Part shown: positions 20,716 through 30,899 of the stretch, one piece after another
How the letters are laid out: each line of letters starts with the position of its first letter
How positions within the stretch are numbered: position 1 is the first letter of the stretch
NCBI GenBank assembly: GCA_033558025.1
Contig: JAUCEF010000017.1
Span: 744,001 to 808,000 of the forward strand
Length of the DNA: 64,000 bases
Source of the DNA: Phytophthora sp. 'mugwort'
Lineage: Eukaryota; Oomycota; Peronosporomycetes; Peronosporales; Peronosporaceae
Reading direction: 5' to 3'
Program-made: the position numbers and the translations under genes
The notes under the pieces: generated by a model
The model's database searches: none
Seen by the model: only the letters and a program-made list of their open reading frames with translations
Told to the model about the DNA's origin: nothing

Positions 20716-21752
20716 CCGCGGCACTTTGCTGCATACCAGGTAATTCCACAAGTCATTCGGAGGCATCTCTATAGGGCCGGTGAAGGTGGGGTGCGAATTT
20801 CAGAAATCCCGACGGACCGGACACGGTAATTGGCCAACCGGAAGAGGTTGCTCAAATGCACACCTCGAAGCTGGGTCGTATAGAATCGGTAGATTCAGCC
20901 GGCTGTATACCTTCTGAATGCTACCCTTCCTCCATTCAGCGGACTGCAGCACCGATGTGATTGCGTTGTGTAGTGCGCGCGCAGAGCTGTGCAACGACGG
21001 TAGAATCCTCCAAGTTCCGCCTTTGAGCGGCGTAAGGATTCGGTCAGCCATAGCCGTGGTGCAAGGAAATGCAGAGTCGGACACCATGTTCATGCGCTCG
21101 CCTGGACAGTATCTTGTATCCGTCTTCTCCATGCAAAACTCCAGCGAAGTGTCTGAGTCGTTCCATGACCCAGGGCAGTTGTGCTTACACCAGATAATGC
21201 AACCATCCGCGACAAAGAAAATAGTGCCGGTGACGAACACCGAGTGTAGCCATCCGTTGTACATAGCGTTCTGGATGTCAGCGTCCGGTGGTTGCTCGAC
21301 CTACTCCACACCCAGACCAACACTCAGCACTATAAGCCGAAAACTAATATAACACGCATGGATACATATGCACACGGAAGTTCTTGTCGTCGATGAAGCC
21401 GAATGTATGCTTTAACAATTCGCATTTTGCGCCGTTTGGCATAAGTGGTCTCCGGAATACCTCCAGCGCCTCTTCGGAAGATCTCTCTTCTCGGATGCGA
21501 AGTCCCCCCCCTGTGGGGCCGAGAAACAGAGATGGGTGTTCCAGTACGCCGAGCACGGAAGCAGCCCCGTGCTAGGCAATTACCACCACGATTATCTACT
21601 GCGCTGCAATATGCGGGGCCTGGTGACCTTCGCGCGTGTCCAAGATCAACACCAAGTTGCGACGGACCTGGCGGACCCCTCGCATCCAAGAAGAAAGCAT
21701 CGCTAAGGCGCTCGAGGACTCGGTACCACTCGGCGCGCTCACGAAAAACCAA
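20716..21752 (-). pseudogene. PIF/Harbinger-type transposase remnant, broken
   Basis: A DDE_Tnp_4-type nuclease is readable on the minus strand in several frames. Upstream: FGFIDDKNFRV. Main block: MYNGWLHSVFVTGTIFFVAD, CIIWCKHNCPGSWNDSDTSL and MNMVSDSAFPCTTAM. C-terminus: LHNAITSVLQSAEWRKGSIQKV followed by YSRLNLPILYD. The first and second catalytic Asp regions (FIDDKN, VSDSAFP) and the glutamate in AEWRKGS are visible. At least two frameshifts separate the N-terminal part (21,344-21,752) from the main ORF (20,800-21,264). It directly abuts the truncated LINE RT, suggesting insertion into the LINE. I could not find its terminal inverted repeats. Confidence 0.75.
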
Positions 21753-21759
21753 GTACTAA

Positions 21760-23060
21760 GGCCCGTGGACACGGTGACCCCTCGCGCTCAAAACGAACAA
21801 GCACCAAAGCACGGAAGGCCTGGTGACTCCCCCTGTGTTCAATCTACGAAAGTACACCAAGACGCATTGAGCCTGGTAAGCCCCCTCGCGTTCCCGTCAC
21901 ACCACCAACGTACAGAGGAGTTGGGATCCTCTGCTTCCCTCCCCAGAGTGTACACAGCAATCCAGATGCATATTCGCCTTGGCGTGAAGACCCAGATCGT
22001 TCGAACAAGACCTCATAGAGGATCCACTGTAACGGATATGGAACACCCGCCACATGCAAGGCCGAAGGAAAAGACCGAAGTGAAAGCTTCAAGGAAGACA
22101 GGCAGATCGTCTCGATTTGCTAGCTAAGGCTTCTATAGGACAGTAAACAAACTCAAATAGAAGACCAACTTAACCACCAATGTATGCTTTAACAGCGCCT
22201 CTCGCGGCTCGACCAGCTTGGTCATCTCTACCTGATGAGAAGGTGAAGGACATGACAAGCGCGCGACGACGCGTCTTCGGTTCTACGTAACAAGGTGCTG
22301 GGCGACACCCCAAACACGCATGCATAACGTACTGTTCTCCATGGAGACTACATAAAGCACACAATGAGTCCCAAAACCTGGTGGTGGTAGCGCAGCTTTG
22401 GGGCGGTCTTTTGACGATGGACGCGGGATGCAATCAAATCGCGCAGAATTTTTAATTTCTGCGCCAGATCTGATGAAAGGCCTCTTACTTCACACGAGGC
22501 GACGTTAGACTGTTCAACGATCGTATGTTACGGGCACATGTCACCCCCAACCTACCGCGTTAGACTTGTAACGTTTAAAAAGTTGGTGTCTGGCTTACTT
22601 GTACATGGTCATCCATGCGAACTCGCATGACGTGTCCAGGCACGTAGCAACGCCTGCTCGGTCAGCATTCTGATGCACGTGGCGGCGAGCATCGCACTCT
22701 GGTTTTTTTGGCTTCAGGTACATCTCACACAGGATGACCACTTCGTCGTCATCCTCATCTTCGCTCCTCTTGCACGCGCTCGACCTCGAAGCTAAGTGGG
22801 CGTGAACATTAGGGGGATCTAGAATTATTCCTGCACATTCCGACACTTAAGTGTCCGGGTAAAGAGCACTGATTGACACCAATTATGACAATAGAGAGTT
22901 TTCGCAGTTTGTATTTCCCATTCCCACAAGAACGCAATGAGGACGTGAGGGTATGGTGAGGAACTCGGCAAACTAATCATTCGCAATCCAGCGTTTCCAT
23001 ATCAATTCCCCACCCTAAAGTGATGTGGTTGAGTGGTCACTGTGCTACTTCGATTTCGTG
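21760..23060. other. transposon-flanking region, nothing assigned
   Basis: About 1.3 kb of low-information sequence. A minus-strand 82-codon ORF at 22,595-22,846 has an acidic run (KRSEDEDDDEVVILCEMYL) and ends FAWMTMYK. Another minus ORF at 22,170-22,433 is Cys/Arg-rich. Neither matches a family I know and both may be transposon debris. Part of the right end should be the 5' region of the Harbinger element whose transposase begins at 23,061. Confidence 0.35.
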
Positions 23061-23192
23061 ATGGACATTTTGTTGCAGGCTGCTGTGAGCAGTTCCGTGG
23101 GCTTAGTACCGGCTCTTCTGCTGCTCGACGCGCGAGACGAGCTCCGTGAAACCCCAGAACGCCCCATCATCCCTGCAATTCGATTCGTATTA
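23061..23192 (+). pseudogene. PIF/Harbinger transposase, N-terminal piece (split by the piggyBac insertion)
   Basis: The frame starts at ATG 23,061 (MDILLQAAVSSSVGLVPALL) and reads LLDARDELRETPERPIIPAI then RFVL up to the TTAA at 23,190-23,193. This resembles the N-terminus of Harbinger transposases. The same frame resumes at the TTAG of 32,624 (TTA GGC GAC..: LGDKADGNCVKDFRFDKAG), so the two pieces are one gene interrupted by 9.4 kb. The continuity was checked codon by codon at the junction. Confidence 0.75.
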
Positions 23193-23193
23193 A
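23190..23193. other. left TTAA target site of the piggyBac-type element
   Basis: TTAA directly precedes CCCTTTCGCG, the layout expected of piggyBac-family insertions. The partner at the right border is TTAG (32,624-32,627), one base changed. Confidence 0.7.
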
Positions 23194-23207
23194 CCCTTTC
23201 GCGCCTC

Positions 23208-23281
23208 AAGGAGGCATTTTGCGTCCTTTAACAGCTTTCACAAAAGATGATGCAAAAGCACCCGTCACAAGGAGGCATTTT
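23208..23281. repeat. left subterminal repeats of the piggyBac-type element
   Basis: AAGGAGGCATTTT occurs at 23,208 and 23,269, 61 bp apart. The first copy extends into an imperfect palindrome ending GCGTCCTTTAAC. Subterminal repeats of this kind commonly serve as transposase binding sites; that role is inferred. Confidence 0.6.
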
Positions 23282-23613
23282 CATTCATTTTAACGTTAGA
23301 CTCGGTTTCATTCTACCGTTTTTTGTTTCATCCAATCATATCGAAATGTAATGTAAGTTTATGACGATTGTGGGGGGGGGGGGTAATTTTCGAAAGAAAC
23401 CGTCTCATGGAATAGTTCAATGACAGGTTTGCACTGAAAAATTGTCGTCAATGACACGAAACGCAATGTCAGAGGCGGTTGTCCGTGCACCAGCCAGGCC
23501 AATCGGCGAGAGTAAAACTGAATATATTCACGCAGTTCGTGGGGTACAACGCCCCACCCAAAGCACATAAAAGTATATGCTATATACACTGATTCACTTA
23601 TCCATCGAGGGCG

Positions 23614-24640
23614 ATGCAAATAACTTTCTCCGACAGAGATAACAAACAAATTGCGCACGAGTACGAGGCGCAAGGCATGAAGATCAAATGGAGGGATGTA
23701 GTGCGCAAGATTCGCACGAAATGCTCGCCGGGGAAGCTGCACGCGCGGCTTCAGTGCCTGAGGCGTACGATTGGAAGCGTGCTTGCGCGCTTCCCACCGT
23801 ATTTCTTCTCGCGCTCGCCCGATCCCAAGGGCCGCACTGCCCCCCGTTCTCTCCCTACTGCCCCACGAGCCCCCCCGAGCTCCTCGAGCTCTCCCTACAG
23901 CCCCACAAGCTCCCCGAGGTCCCCATACTGATCCTCGAATTTATTCTACTTCTCCGCGAGCTCCTCCTATGGTTCCCGAGCTCCCTGCAACGAGCTACAA
24001 GTACTGCGTCTGAACGACGTTGAAACGGCATTAGCAGCTATTTGCGGTGGTGTGTCGAATGCAAATGTGCGTCAGAGAGTTGGTAGAACTGAAGAGAATG
24101 CAGGGAGGGGGGCTCTTGCCTTCAGCGCTTGCGACGATCATCGCCGCGATTGGGTACGTGGAGGCACAGGATGTCTTCCTAGACATTGGTGCCGGATTAG
24201 GAAATACTGCGGCTCGGTTCGCACTCCAGACCAACGCAGGTCGGTGTTTGGGCATCGAAATGAGGGGGACCTCTGTAAAAGAAGTACAGCGCGCCTACGA
24301 TCCAGTGTATCACGCATGCTGCTGTTGGGTAAGGTGACGTTGATACATGGAGACGTCTTGGACACCCTGTTGTCTTCGTGCGCGCCATTTCGAGACGCCA
24401 CAATCATCTACCTAAATTACTTTTTATTTGATGAAAAGGCCAAGCTAGTGGTGCGGCAGGAGCTCTGTCTAATGCCTGGGCTCGCGTGATCGTGTCTACT
24501 TCTCAATACTGGCTCCGTCATTAATCTTCATGTCAAAGTTGTTTTTGCCAGCGATGTCAGGGTGCGCCGGCGGTAAATGACTATGGTAGTTGGAAGACAA
24601 CACCCATCCCCATATATGTCTACAAAAGGAGCGAATAATC
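23614..24640 (+). pseudogene. SANT/Myb-like plus DOT1-like methyltransferase gene, frameshifted
   Basis: The first ORF (23,614-23,931) has a SANT/Myb-like domain (FSDRDNKQIAHEYEAQGMKI, KWRDVVRKIRTKCSPGKLHA), then a Pro/Ser-rich tract with PRAPPSSSSSPYS. A methyltransferase domain follows in another frame from 24,047: LLPSALATIIAAIGYVEAQD then VFLDIGAGLGNTAARFALQT, the SAM-binding DxGxGxGN loop, and GIEMR. The frame shifts near 24,310 to KVTLIHGDVLDTLL and TIIYLNYFLFDEKAKLVVRQ. The family C-terminus SWKTTPIPIYVYKRSE ends at a stop near 24,638. The order matches DOT1-like H3K79 methyltransferase domains with an N-terminal DNA-binding module. At least two frame changes make it non-functional as read. 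It sits inside the piggyBac-type element and may be cargo. Confidence 0.7.
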
Positions 24641-24710
24641 ACTGTTAATACATCTAGGTTCATCTTTCAACTCGACAGGACATCTAACTGTATAGCGCCG
24701 CCGTCATTAA

Positions 24711-25747
24711 GAGCATCTCTACCGGCGAGGACGTATAGCTATATAGCTACCTACCCGACGAAAATGTTAACTACCGTTGTTTTACCGGGCATCTCTATAG
24801 CTATAATTTTAGCTACCGGGGGGGGGGGGGTCAGTGGCTATGGAGGGCCTCCATAGAGACGCAAAGCTATAATATCTTTGCTCTTTCACAGGAAAAAGCA
24901 ATGCCCCGAGGCAAGGCTTGGTCGGATACAGAAGATAGAGCCTGCCGAACCGAAATCTGCGTGCAAAATCCAGAGATCCCTGACGCAATGGCTTCTAATA
25001 CGACCGTGGGCTTCTTTTCACGACCTTTAAATTGACCAGCAAAACCCGGGGACACAGTACCCACTCCCACTTAATGCAATCAATCGACCCTAACATTCCC
25101 GGAACCCCCCCTGCTTGTTGTTAATGCTTATATGAGCCGAAATATCTTGTTCAGTAGGGAATCGCAAGTAACTAGGCCCAAAGAGTTCAACAATTGCCCC
25201 ACAGAATTTGTGCAGTAACTCAAAAGCGGTGGATTCACCAATAGAACAAACTCGTCCATTTCATCTCCAGCCGTGGCATAAGCCAGCATACGATAGCCCG
25301 CAGTAATTTTCAACAAGCTGCTGATTCCTTCCTTACCAACGGCATTACTTGTTTGACAGAAGTACGGGTAGTTTGCATCATAACTCTTAAGAAGAGGGGC
25401 TTCGACATACGATACCGACGGGCGAAGGTTTTGTCGTCATGGGGTTGAGACTCAGCGAAGTACCGTCGAATAAGCTGCGCGTTGGCCGATGCGAAGTCTC
25501 TCTCAAAATTGATTGCTTTACCAGGCTCCGAGCCACCATGCTTTCGTTTTTTCTTGGCGCGAGGAGCGATAAGCAAAGAGGCTATGTGAGCCTTCTCTTC
25601 ATCGTCAAGCAGTTCGTGAAGAAGACGACTTCGCCACATAGCGACAATTCGGTGAGTGGCGGCACTGGATGTCTATAACTATATAAATTCCAGCCAATCA
25701 GCACGCGAGTTGTTTATAGCTATGGCGACTGGCCGGTGGAGATGCTC
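24711..25747 (-). mobile_element. PIF/Harbinger element with TIRs and TAA duplication
   Basis: The left end GAGCATCTCTACCGGC (24,711-24,726) and the right end, reverse complement GAGCATCTCCACCGGC (25,732-25,747), match at 15 of 16 bases. TAA flanks both sides (24,708-24,710; 25,748-25,750), the three-base target duplication of PIF/Harbinger. Inside, on the minus strand, is a decayed transposase. The element is 1,037 bp and carries a 13 bp G run (24,818-24,830). Confidence 0.88.
24867..25639 (-). pseudogene. ALP1-like Harbinger transposase, frameshifted
   Basis: Fragments in three frames: MWRSRLLHELLDDEEKAHIA, then RRYRMSKPLFLRVMMQTTRT (25,310-25,639); ITAGYRMLAYATAGDEMDEF (25,128-25,316); and AGQFKGREKKPTVVLEAIAS (24,867-25,070). 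These follow the order of plant and oomycete ALP1-like nucleases, with the helical N-terminal region, the TAxRxLAYG segment and the WxGQFxGxxxxxTVxLEAIA block. The last catalytic part is missing. It is inactive and lies inside the element defined by the TIRs at 24,711 and 25,747. Confidence 0.75.
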
Positions 25748-25904
25748 TAAGCATGCGCGCGGCGACACCATTTTGGTCTGACTTCCGGCTGTGAACACGT
25801 GAACCATTCTATAGTGAAGACAAGTCAAACGCATCATTTTATTTTCAGTGGTGTCAATATAGCCTAAACCCTAGTAAAGATAAGTCAAGTGCATTATTTG
25901 TTAT

Positions 25905-27950
25905 TTACATTAGCGGCGTGACGGCCCGAGTTGAGCAGTCATAGAATGATAGATCGAACTGCGATTCTGGGAGCCGATTCACTACCCGCACCACTGTCGA
26001 CAGGAGCGCTTTCTGTTCCAACTGAATTGGGTTGCTGCAAAATGCTCTCAGTTTCGTCAGAGCTGAAGACCTGCAGATTTTGCCCTTAGCGGTGAAGAGA
26101 TTCCTTGAGAGGTAGAATTTATGGAACTTGTCCCAACAAGCCCATGGCTTCTGGGGGCATGTGTAGGCTGATTCCACGTGACCGTGAACTACACGACATA
26201 GGCAGACTGTGTGTATAAGGAAGTAATCGGTGACTTCATTAGGATATCGACATTCGTATCGACACACGATACACTGCCGTTTTTTTCTGCTCCGCGAACA
26301 TTTTTTCGACGCCATTGACTCACATGTTTTCTTTGGACTTCGCTGGTTGGTGTACTGTACAATGTACTCGACGGGGTGACGTTTGTAGCAAACACTTCGT
26401 CCTCCGTAGTACAGCTTCGAAACGCTATCTGACCATCACTTGGGGCATATTTCCATTTACCAGAAAGTAGCTCAGATAGTAGTTCAGTAACGAAGGTCTG
26501 TGATCGCGATCGCTTGCTGTAGGTACAGCTAGCAGGCGTACCAAATAAGTATTAGCGCGTGCGATGTCAGCGAGACCTAAAATACCAACTACTTGTGCCA
26601 TCGTTTGTACGAATGCCTGTCAGCGAGAGAGAAACGTCCACGAATTTGGTCTAACCGATCTACGCCTGCCTGTTCTGGTTGATTGTAAGATTCAAGTCGG
26701 TGCTGGGAACTGCAGTGATTCTGCCCCTACACGCCTCGTTATGGATGTAGTTGTAGAAGCATCGGCATTGGTCACGATTGTGACTAAATTTCCGTCACAC
26801 CAGGAAGTTGCAAGGATGTCATGATCCGAAGACACTGCTTACCGGTGGTCTCCCCGACTTGTTTCGTTCATGTCTAGAATTGTATGTCTAGGAAAGTGTT
26901 TACTCTTTCCGCGGACTGTTCCGCATCCATACAGGCCCTTCAACCGAAGGTCAAGTAGTATTTGGGCACTTGTGTAGTAGTTGTCCATGTTTACTTCACG
27001 TCGAGAATGAAAGTATGGTCTCACCACTTCAATGACGTGCTTCCGTACTTGCTTGACGTCGTCAAGCTCTTCATGAAGCGCTGAGCCTCATCAGGATCCA
27101 CCACATCTTCAAGGCGGTCTGCGATATCACTATTGTTGCAATGCAGGCGGTAATTGAGCGCAATCCAGCTGGTAGAACAGCAAACAACGACCATCCGAAT
27201 GTGATACTTGCCGCCGGGCTTTCGAGGATTGTACACAATGAAGTGGCGGCATGGCGGGACCGGCACGCAATACTAGCCTAGTCTAACGCGAGATTACGGC
27301 CTGCTTCTACGTAGCCCCCCCCCCCTCCCGCCGTGTGCTTGAGTAAATCTAACAGTGGGCGAATTCTTGCTGCGGGGTCGCATTCCAATGTCTCGTGCTC
27401 AGCGCGAAAACTCAGACATTGGCGCAACATCTTGAATCTGTTGATGCTCATCACACTATCAAAACTTGTAGACATACCACCGAAAATAGCGTCTTCGGTT
27501 TGTGGTCCCCAATAGTTTGTATACTCTCCTCTATCAGTCAGTGTCATGTAAAACATGATACCAAGAAATTTCATGATCTCGTCCATACTGAAAGGCGTCG
27601 AGATCCGAACATTCTTAACCGCCGCGTAGCGATTGGTCTCGATCATCACCTGCTTCCATACGTGAAGTGGTAGATAGTCGAAAAAGCTCGACGAGGCTGA
27701 GTGTGTAAATAGGTGGACGTACTTCGGCCGCAAGCGCGTCAACGTATTTCTGTCGCTTGTGTTCATACAAGTCTTGTGGTGCAAACCTTTCAGCATCGGG
27801 TTCGAATCGCATGCTACGGACTGCTTCCACTTCTGCGAGACTTGTTGGGAGAAACAGAACCGGGTCGTAAAACTCATAGCTTTCACCATCCGAATCAACC
27901 GCCAGTTCGTCCAGGGGATCATCTAAGTCCAGGCCATCGTCCAGTATCCC
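25905..27950 (-). pseudogene. piggyBac-type transposase, decayed but near full length
   Basis: Reading the minus strand from 27,922: RLRPKYVHLFTHSASSSFFD, LHVWKQVMIETNRYAAVKNV, MDEIMKFLGIMFYMTLTDRG and YTNYWGPQTEDAIFGGMSTS (the DDE_Tnp_1_7 N-terminal half). Then VPPCRHFIVYNPRKPGGKYH (27,021-27,266), and VRPYFHSRREVNMDNYYTSA with LKGLYGCGTVRGKSKHFPRH (26,839-27,027), where MDNYYTS is the conserved catalytic-Asp block. ADIARANTYLVRL follows near 26,560, and finally a Cys-rich tail (RQCIVCRYECRYPNEVTDYF, CPQKPWACWDKFHKFYLSRN) typical of piggyBac C-terminal zinc-binding domains. Several frameshifts and stops break it; a C run at 27,315-27,325 is one break. It is the probable source of the surrounding element's termini. 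Confidence 0.85.
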
Positions 27951-28261
27951 ACCCGTTAAGTCTGTGGAGAAGCGTCAACCAAGAATATCAGATCCCTAAG
28001 GAATGCCAGATCGATGAGAAAGGCGGCCCTAGCTGTGAAAAGAAGGTGCGATCGAGCCGGATCGAGATACGAGGTAAAGGCGGGGTGACGTTCGACTTAA
28101 TCTGGGGTGCAAGGGGATGTCTCAATGACGAGGAAGGAAACCAGGGTCGGGCAACCACCCAACACATATCTGTTATTCTGTGATCACCCGACCGATCGAG
28201 GATCGAGTGGATATTCGGAACCCGGATCGAAGGGGATGTAAGAGATCAGGACTGGCGAGCG

Positions 28262-28760
28262 GTGACGGAATCGTTCAGACTGGATCTAACCCCGTCTGAC
28301 CTCGGTCTGACCCGATCGTGCGGATCTGGGGTCCAGGGGTTGGCGGATCGACTGATCCGGCGTCCACAGATCGGCCTAGGCCTCTCCGGCCGAGATCAGG
28401 CAGATCGGATCGATCTTGCAGTCGAGATCGGGCCGGTCGCCACGGGATTTTGCAGATCGGGCCGATCCAGGTTGGAAGATCGGCCCGATCAGGTGTTCAA
28501 GGTTCGGAGATCGGGCTGATCCGGCGTCCACAGGTCGACTTACACCCCGCCGTCCAGGATCGGGCAGATCGGATCGATCTTGCGCTCGAGATCGAGCGGA
28601 TCGGGTTGATCGGTATTCGCCGATCGGCATACAGGTCCGACATCCTCGATCTGTCAATCGACATACATGTTCGGACATACGCGATCTGGCAGATCGATAT
28701 ACGCGTTCGGACATCCGCGATCTGGCAGATCAGGATTCGATCAGCAATCATCCTTGGAGA
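28262..28760. repeat. GATC-rich imperfect repeats
   Basis: Dense GATCGG/CGATC words. GATCCGGCGTCCACAG recurs near 28,355 and 28,516, and CAGATCGGATCGATCTTGC recurs near 28,400 and 28,565, indicating a diverged duplication of about 160 bp. At 28,635-28,740 three copies of a roughly 36 bp unit follow, with the core GGACATnCGCGATCTGGCAG. ORFs through it are Arg/Asp/Ser-rich artefacts of the repeat. Confidence 0.65.
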
Positions 28761-29136
28761 TGTGCAAGCATGAAGATGGTACGTTTTGAGTGGTTGAAGA
28801 AGGGCAAGATCCAGGAGATTCAGGTGGTACGAGATAGGGTTCAGGATGGGAAAATAGGACCAGAAAAGGATAAACAACAATCAGACTCGAATTTACATTG
28901 GACTACTTAGGCGTTTTTAAGTGCCGCTGGAAGGGATCTACATTGGCCCTCCCAAGTATTAACTAACCCAAGGTAGCAGATCAAGCGTCGCGGTGAGAGG
29001 ATCGGATCGGACATTGGCCGACCCTCCCCCACGCTAGCGAACTTCTACTGAAGCGCATACCTCGATCAATCAGCATGCAGTGCTTGGTGAACGATAGTCT
29101 CGACTTTCAATTCGTAAGATCCCGCTAAAGGAAGCG

Positions 29137-29445
29137 GTGAGCAACTCAAAGAAAGGAAAAGAACAACGCCACACGGCAACCTCGGCCTCGGATCAAGTCC
29201 AGGGCCCGATCGAAGGTCGACTACCTCAGATCGGAACCAATGACGGCAGCAGAGCGAATACTTCCACGCTGCTCCACGCCTCCGCGTCCCGCCAGGACGT
29301 TCAAGACTTTACACCGCTGCATCCTTCGGAGTCCCAAGAGAGCAGATCCCGTCCATCGACGGGTACACAAGGTGACCAAGTTCAGCTGATCAGGGATCAT
29401 CGGAGAACCCCCTCCGTTAGTCGGTGTCTAGGGTGCAGTTGGTAA
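29137..29445 (+). CDS. hypothetical ORF, Ser/Thr/Gln-rich
   Basis: About 100 codons, read here from GTG 29,137. The product is polar and low-complexity (SKKGKEQRHTATSASDQVQG, LLHASASRQDVQDFTPLHPS). It resembles the disordered N-terminus of an LTR-element Gag, but there is no downstream protease or RT, so I cannot assign it. It lies within the piggyBac-type element and may be noise. Confidence 0.2.
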   Translation: MSNSKKGKEQRHTATSASDQVQGPIEGRLPQIGTNDGSRANTSTLLHASASRQDVQDFTPLHPSESQESRSRPSTGTQGDQVQLIRDHRRTPSVSRCLGCSW

Positions 29446-29628
29446 GCGTATCGGGTCTTAATCATATTTTGACCGATCCCGCTACACCACAAGTCACTCC
29501 ACGCAGGATTTGCTGGCAACTGTGTCAGCACCTGGTAGTTGTCGATCCCGCTGGATAATAGCTAGACTGACGTTTTCAACAGTGCTTTGAAATTGACTGT
29601 TTAGCCATATAACTTGGAATAATGAAAC

Positions 29629-30720
29629 TTATTTCTTTTCGCACACACGTCCGGCGATGTAAGTAGTGCCCACGCACTTGTAGATTTTCGCTTTCATCCA
29701 AGACTCTTTGGAAGGCGAAAATGCCACCAACTTGTTCAAAACAACTTGTTGAATCAATGGCAGAGGTTTCCGTGCATCACGATCAGCAGCCATGGCAACA
29801 CGTGCATTCTCTCCGTGACTCGAGCCGACACCATCAATGCCATTTGCACTCTCCTCCCCGCCATACATGCCACTTACACCAACACCACCAACGTCAATTG
29901 CATGCTGGCTGACACCAACACTCGTGTCCACATCATCAACCCCGCTTACATCTTGGCCGACGACCCCACTTGTACCACGTCCATGTCCTTGTCCACGATC
30001 AGCGGCCGCATAGACACCGCTCACACTGCGGTTGCCGCGAGTTGCCGCGCCACCGCCACTCGCGGTCCCACCATCCACGCCGCTAGCACCTCGGCCGCCG
30101 GAACCATTTGAGCGACGGTCACGAACGCGTCAACGACCAGAGGTCACAGTGACACTAGTCACACCGCGTTGCCCATGACCACCACCACTAGCCCCGGTAC
30201 TGCCTCTCGCAGCCTCGCCCTCCACGTCAATAGCACCTAGTCCGACAGCGACACGTCTACCCCATCGACTACGGCCAGCAACTACCACGAGACAGTCTAC
30301 ATCGCGACTCCAGCCACGACACCACCATTCGCAGCCACGACAACGCCACTTGCAGCCCCGCCATCCACCCTACTTACACCTTGGTCGACACCAGCACTTC
30401 GTCCTCTTGCAACTCGTCCACGTCCTCGTTCAGTGCCAGCGGCCACAGTGACATCGGCTGCAGCGCGTCTCCAGCCACAACCCCGCCATCCACGTCACTT
30501 GCACCTTGTCGACGGCAACATGCCCGCATCCTCGTCCACAGCCAGCGGCCACAGCGACACTGCCTGTACCGCGATCACCGTGTTCCCCAGCCACGACAAC
30601 GTCATTGGAGTCCACGACATCGACGCCACTCAATACTTGATAGACGGCTCCGCTCGCGTCCCGGCGTCCATGCCATCGACGCTACGTGCATCTTGGACAA
30701 CGACACCACTTGCAGAAGTA
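29629..30720 (-). repeat. imperfect repeat tract coding Gly/Val/Asp-rich sequence, with a short ORF at its 3' end
   Basis: On the plus strand, phrases such as CCAGCGGCCACAG(T/C)GACA recur about every 110 bp between 30,430 and 30,620, and CACGTC/CATCGACGCC words recur throughout. On the minus strand these read as Gly/Val/Asp repeats. The last 149 codons (29,629-30,078) are open: GVVGQDVSGVDDVDTSVGVS, then a non-repetitive tail PLPLIQQVVLNKLVAFSPSK and KIYKCVGTTYIAGRVCEKK. That tail could be real coding sequence of an unknown gene whose upstream part has decayed. Confidence 0.4.
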
Positions 30721-30899
30721 TGATCCTTTGCCAAAACTAGGCAACACAACGATTGTTAGTGTCACGTTCTTCTCGACGAACGAAGCGGCTGCGTTCAAAA
30801 CGTACCATTACTCAGGTAGTATGACAGGACAGCGTCTTCGCCGAGATAGGAAGTCCTTGGCTTCCGTTCCGTTAGCACCACCAGCAGGCGAAATATAGC

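Noticed and set aside
28318..28880. Long ORFs on both strands through the GATC-rich block
   Set aside because: Open frames in several frames at once, with Arg/Asp/Ser repeats, are expected from the nucleotide repeat itself.
29746..30111. Plus-strand ORFs over 29.7-30.7 kb rich in Thr/His/Ser
   Set aside because: They are antisense shadows of the repeat tract; the non-repetitive tail is on the minus strand.
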